Shown here one piece after another: positions 6,320-6,988 of a DNA stretch of 6,988 nt. The notes beneath the pieces were generated by a model. It made no database searches. It had not been told where the DNA came from and saw nothing but the letters and a program-made list of their open reading frames with translations. The DNA is from an uncultured Oscillospiraceae bacterium (GTDB lineage: Bacteria; Bacillota; Clostridia; Oscillospirales; Oscillospiraceae): NCBI GenBank assembly GCA_944385065.1, contig CALWVX010000093.1, positions 1-6,988 of the forward strand, given 5' to 3'. The position numbers were made by a program, and so were the translations under genes. Every line of letters begins with the position of its first letter. Positions within the stretch are counted from its first letter, which is position 1.

Positions 6320-6349
6320 AGTGTATCACGCCCCGCCCCTCTTTGGCAA
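6320..6349 (-). promoter_or_regulatory. Possible promoter of the DUF1294 gene
   Basis: On the minus strand, TTGCCA (6349-6344) is followed by an 18-base spacer and TACACT (6325-6320). Transcription would start near 6313, leaving a very short leader that begins at the ribosome binding site. The -10 box matches the consensus at four of six positions, so this is a tentative call. Confidence 0.4.
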
Positions 6350-6429
6350 CCCGCCTGCGTTCGGCCCCTTTGTCCGCCTGGAATGGGCCTGTTTTTTACA
6401 AAATTTTAATGAAAATCTCGGGAAAGCGG

Positions 6430-6458
6430 TTGCAATCTTCCGATCCCGCCGTTATAAT
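6430..6458 (+). promoter_or_regulatory. Predicted strong sigma-A promoter of ppdK
   Basis: TTGCAA (6430-6435) and a perfect TATAAT (6453-6458) are separated by an ideal 17-base spacer. Transcription would begin near 6465. An AT-rich block (6391-6416, containing AAAATTTT) lies upstream of the -35 box in otherwise GC-rich DNA and could act as an UP-like element. This is the best promoter in the window, which fits a highly expressed central-metabolism gene. Confidence 0.8.
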
Positions 6459-6478
6459 AGTTCCGCAACGTTTCCAAG

Positions 6479-6543
6479 GCGGGTCTCCCGCACATTTTTT
6501 TGGATGGCGGCGGCGGCCGCGCGGCCGAATATCACGGCCGCGC
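6479..6543 (+). promoter_or_regulatory. Attenuator-like structured leader of ppdK
   Basis: Shortly after the predicted start site, GCGGG (6479-6483) pairs with CCCGC (6487-6491) around TCT, and a run of seven T (6495-6501) follows three bases later, like a small intrinsic terminator. Outer bases TCCAA (6473-6477) can pair with TTGGA (6500-6504), which would tie up the end of the T-run. Next comes a 9-bp perfect hairpin (6519-6527 with 6535-6543, loop AATATCA). CGGCCG occurs three times (6514, 6522, 6535), so alternative pairings exist. The arrangement is visible; switching is an inference. Confidence 0.45.
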
Positions 6544-6579
6544 TCCCCGTCTCACAGAAGAAAGGAATGAAGTGTTCAA

Positions 6580-6988
6580 ATGGCAAACAAGTTTGTGTAC
6601 CTCTTTTCCGAGGGCAACGCCAACATGCGCGAGCTGCTGGGCGGCAAGGGCGCCAACCTGGCCGAGATGACCAACATCGGCCTGCCTGTGCCCCAGGGCT
6701 TCACCATCACCACCGAGGCCTGCACCCAGTACTATGAGGACGGCGAGAAGATCAACGACGAGATCCAGGGCCAGATCATGGAGTATGTGGCCAAGCTGGA
6801 GGAGATCACCGGCAAGAAGTTCGGCGACATCGACAACCCCCTGCTGGTCTCCGTCCGCTCCGGCGCCCGGGCCTCCATGCCCGGCATGATGGACACCATC
6901 CTGAACCTGGGCCTCAACGACGAGGTGGTGGAAGCCTTCGCCAAGAAGACCAAGAACCCCCGGTTTGCCTACGACTCCTACCGCCGCT
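6580..6988 (+). CDS. ppdK: Pyruvate, phosphate dikinase, N-terminal part (runs off the right edge)
   Basis: PPDK interconverts ATP, phosphate and pyruvate with AMP, pyrophosphate and phosphoenolpyruvate; in anaerobic Clostridia it often works in glycolysis or at the PEP-pyruvate node. The first 136 residues are visible and lie in the ATP-grasp nucleotide-binding domain. LLGGKGANLAEM (19-30) contains the ATP-binding Lys23, and LLVSVRSGARASMPGMMDT (88-106) contains Arg93; these correspond to Lys22 and Arg92 of the Clostridium symbiosum enzyme when the initiator Met is not counted. The phosphohistidine and PEP/pyruvate domains lie outside the window. The ATG at 6580 is fixed by the PPDK start (MANKFVYLFSEGN). 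The nearest ribosome binding site, AAAGGA (6561-6566), has a 13-base spacer, which is long. It is preceded by a strong promoter and a structured leader. Confidence 0.97.
   Translation, partial: MANKFVYLFSEGNANMRELLGGKGANLAEMTNIGLPVPQGFTITTEACTQYYEDGEKINDEIQGQIMEYVAKLEEITGKKFGDIDNPLLVSVRSGARASMPGMMDTILNLGLNDEVVEAFAKKTKNPRFAYDSYRR

Noticed and set aside
1..6988. CRISPR array, tRNA, rRNA, insertion sequence or prophage element
   Set aside because: No spaced direct repeats, tRNA cloverleaf, transposase-like protein or terminal inverted repeats were seen.

Overview
The window looks like chromosome of a high-GC, Gram-positive gut Clostridia member, probably in the Oscillospiraceae (Flavonifractor / Pseudoflavonifractor / Lawsonibacter type). 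The reasons are strong C/G bias at third codon positions, AGGAGG-like ribosome binding sites, sigma-A-type promoters, a clostridial-type pyruvate phosphate dikinase and a typical Firmicutes FtsH. The placement is an inference, because no rRNA or clade-specific marker is present.

Layout. At the left edge is the 5' part of ftsH on the minus strand, cut just before its Walker A motif. It is divergent from rlmB (plus strand). The 303-base gap between them holds a promoter for each gene, both with extended -10 elements, and an rlmB leader with two tandem GC-rich hairpins. After rlmB comes a plus-strand run: a large membrane protein, a GNAT acetyltransferase and an M20-type hydantoinase/carbamoylase-family amidase. 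The membrane protein and the GNAT gene are only 20 bases apart. A 13-bp perfect hairpin lies between the amidase gene and a convergent minus-strand DUF1294 membrane protein gene. The right edge holds the 5' part of ppdK (pyruvate phosphate dikinase) on the plus strand. It has a near-consensus promoter and a structured leader of about 115 bases that resembles an attenuator.

Most of the window is housekeeping: rRNA 2'-O-methylation, membrane protein quality control and PEP/pyruvate interconversion. The notable gene is the 754-residue membrane protein at 1878-4142. Its eight-segment topology and patches of its cytosolic loops match P1B-type metal-transport ATPases, yet the DKTGT, TGE, CPx and GDGxND signatures are all absent. 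It also carries a long acidic N-terminal tail with short repeated motifs. I read it as an intact P-type ATPase pseudoenzyme of unknown role. No mobile element, CRISPR array, tRNA or rRNA was seen.
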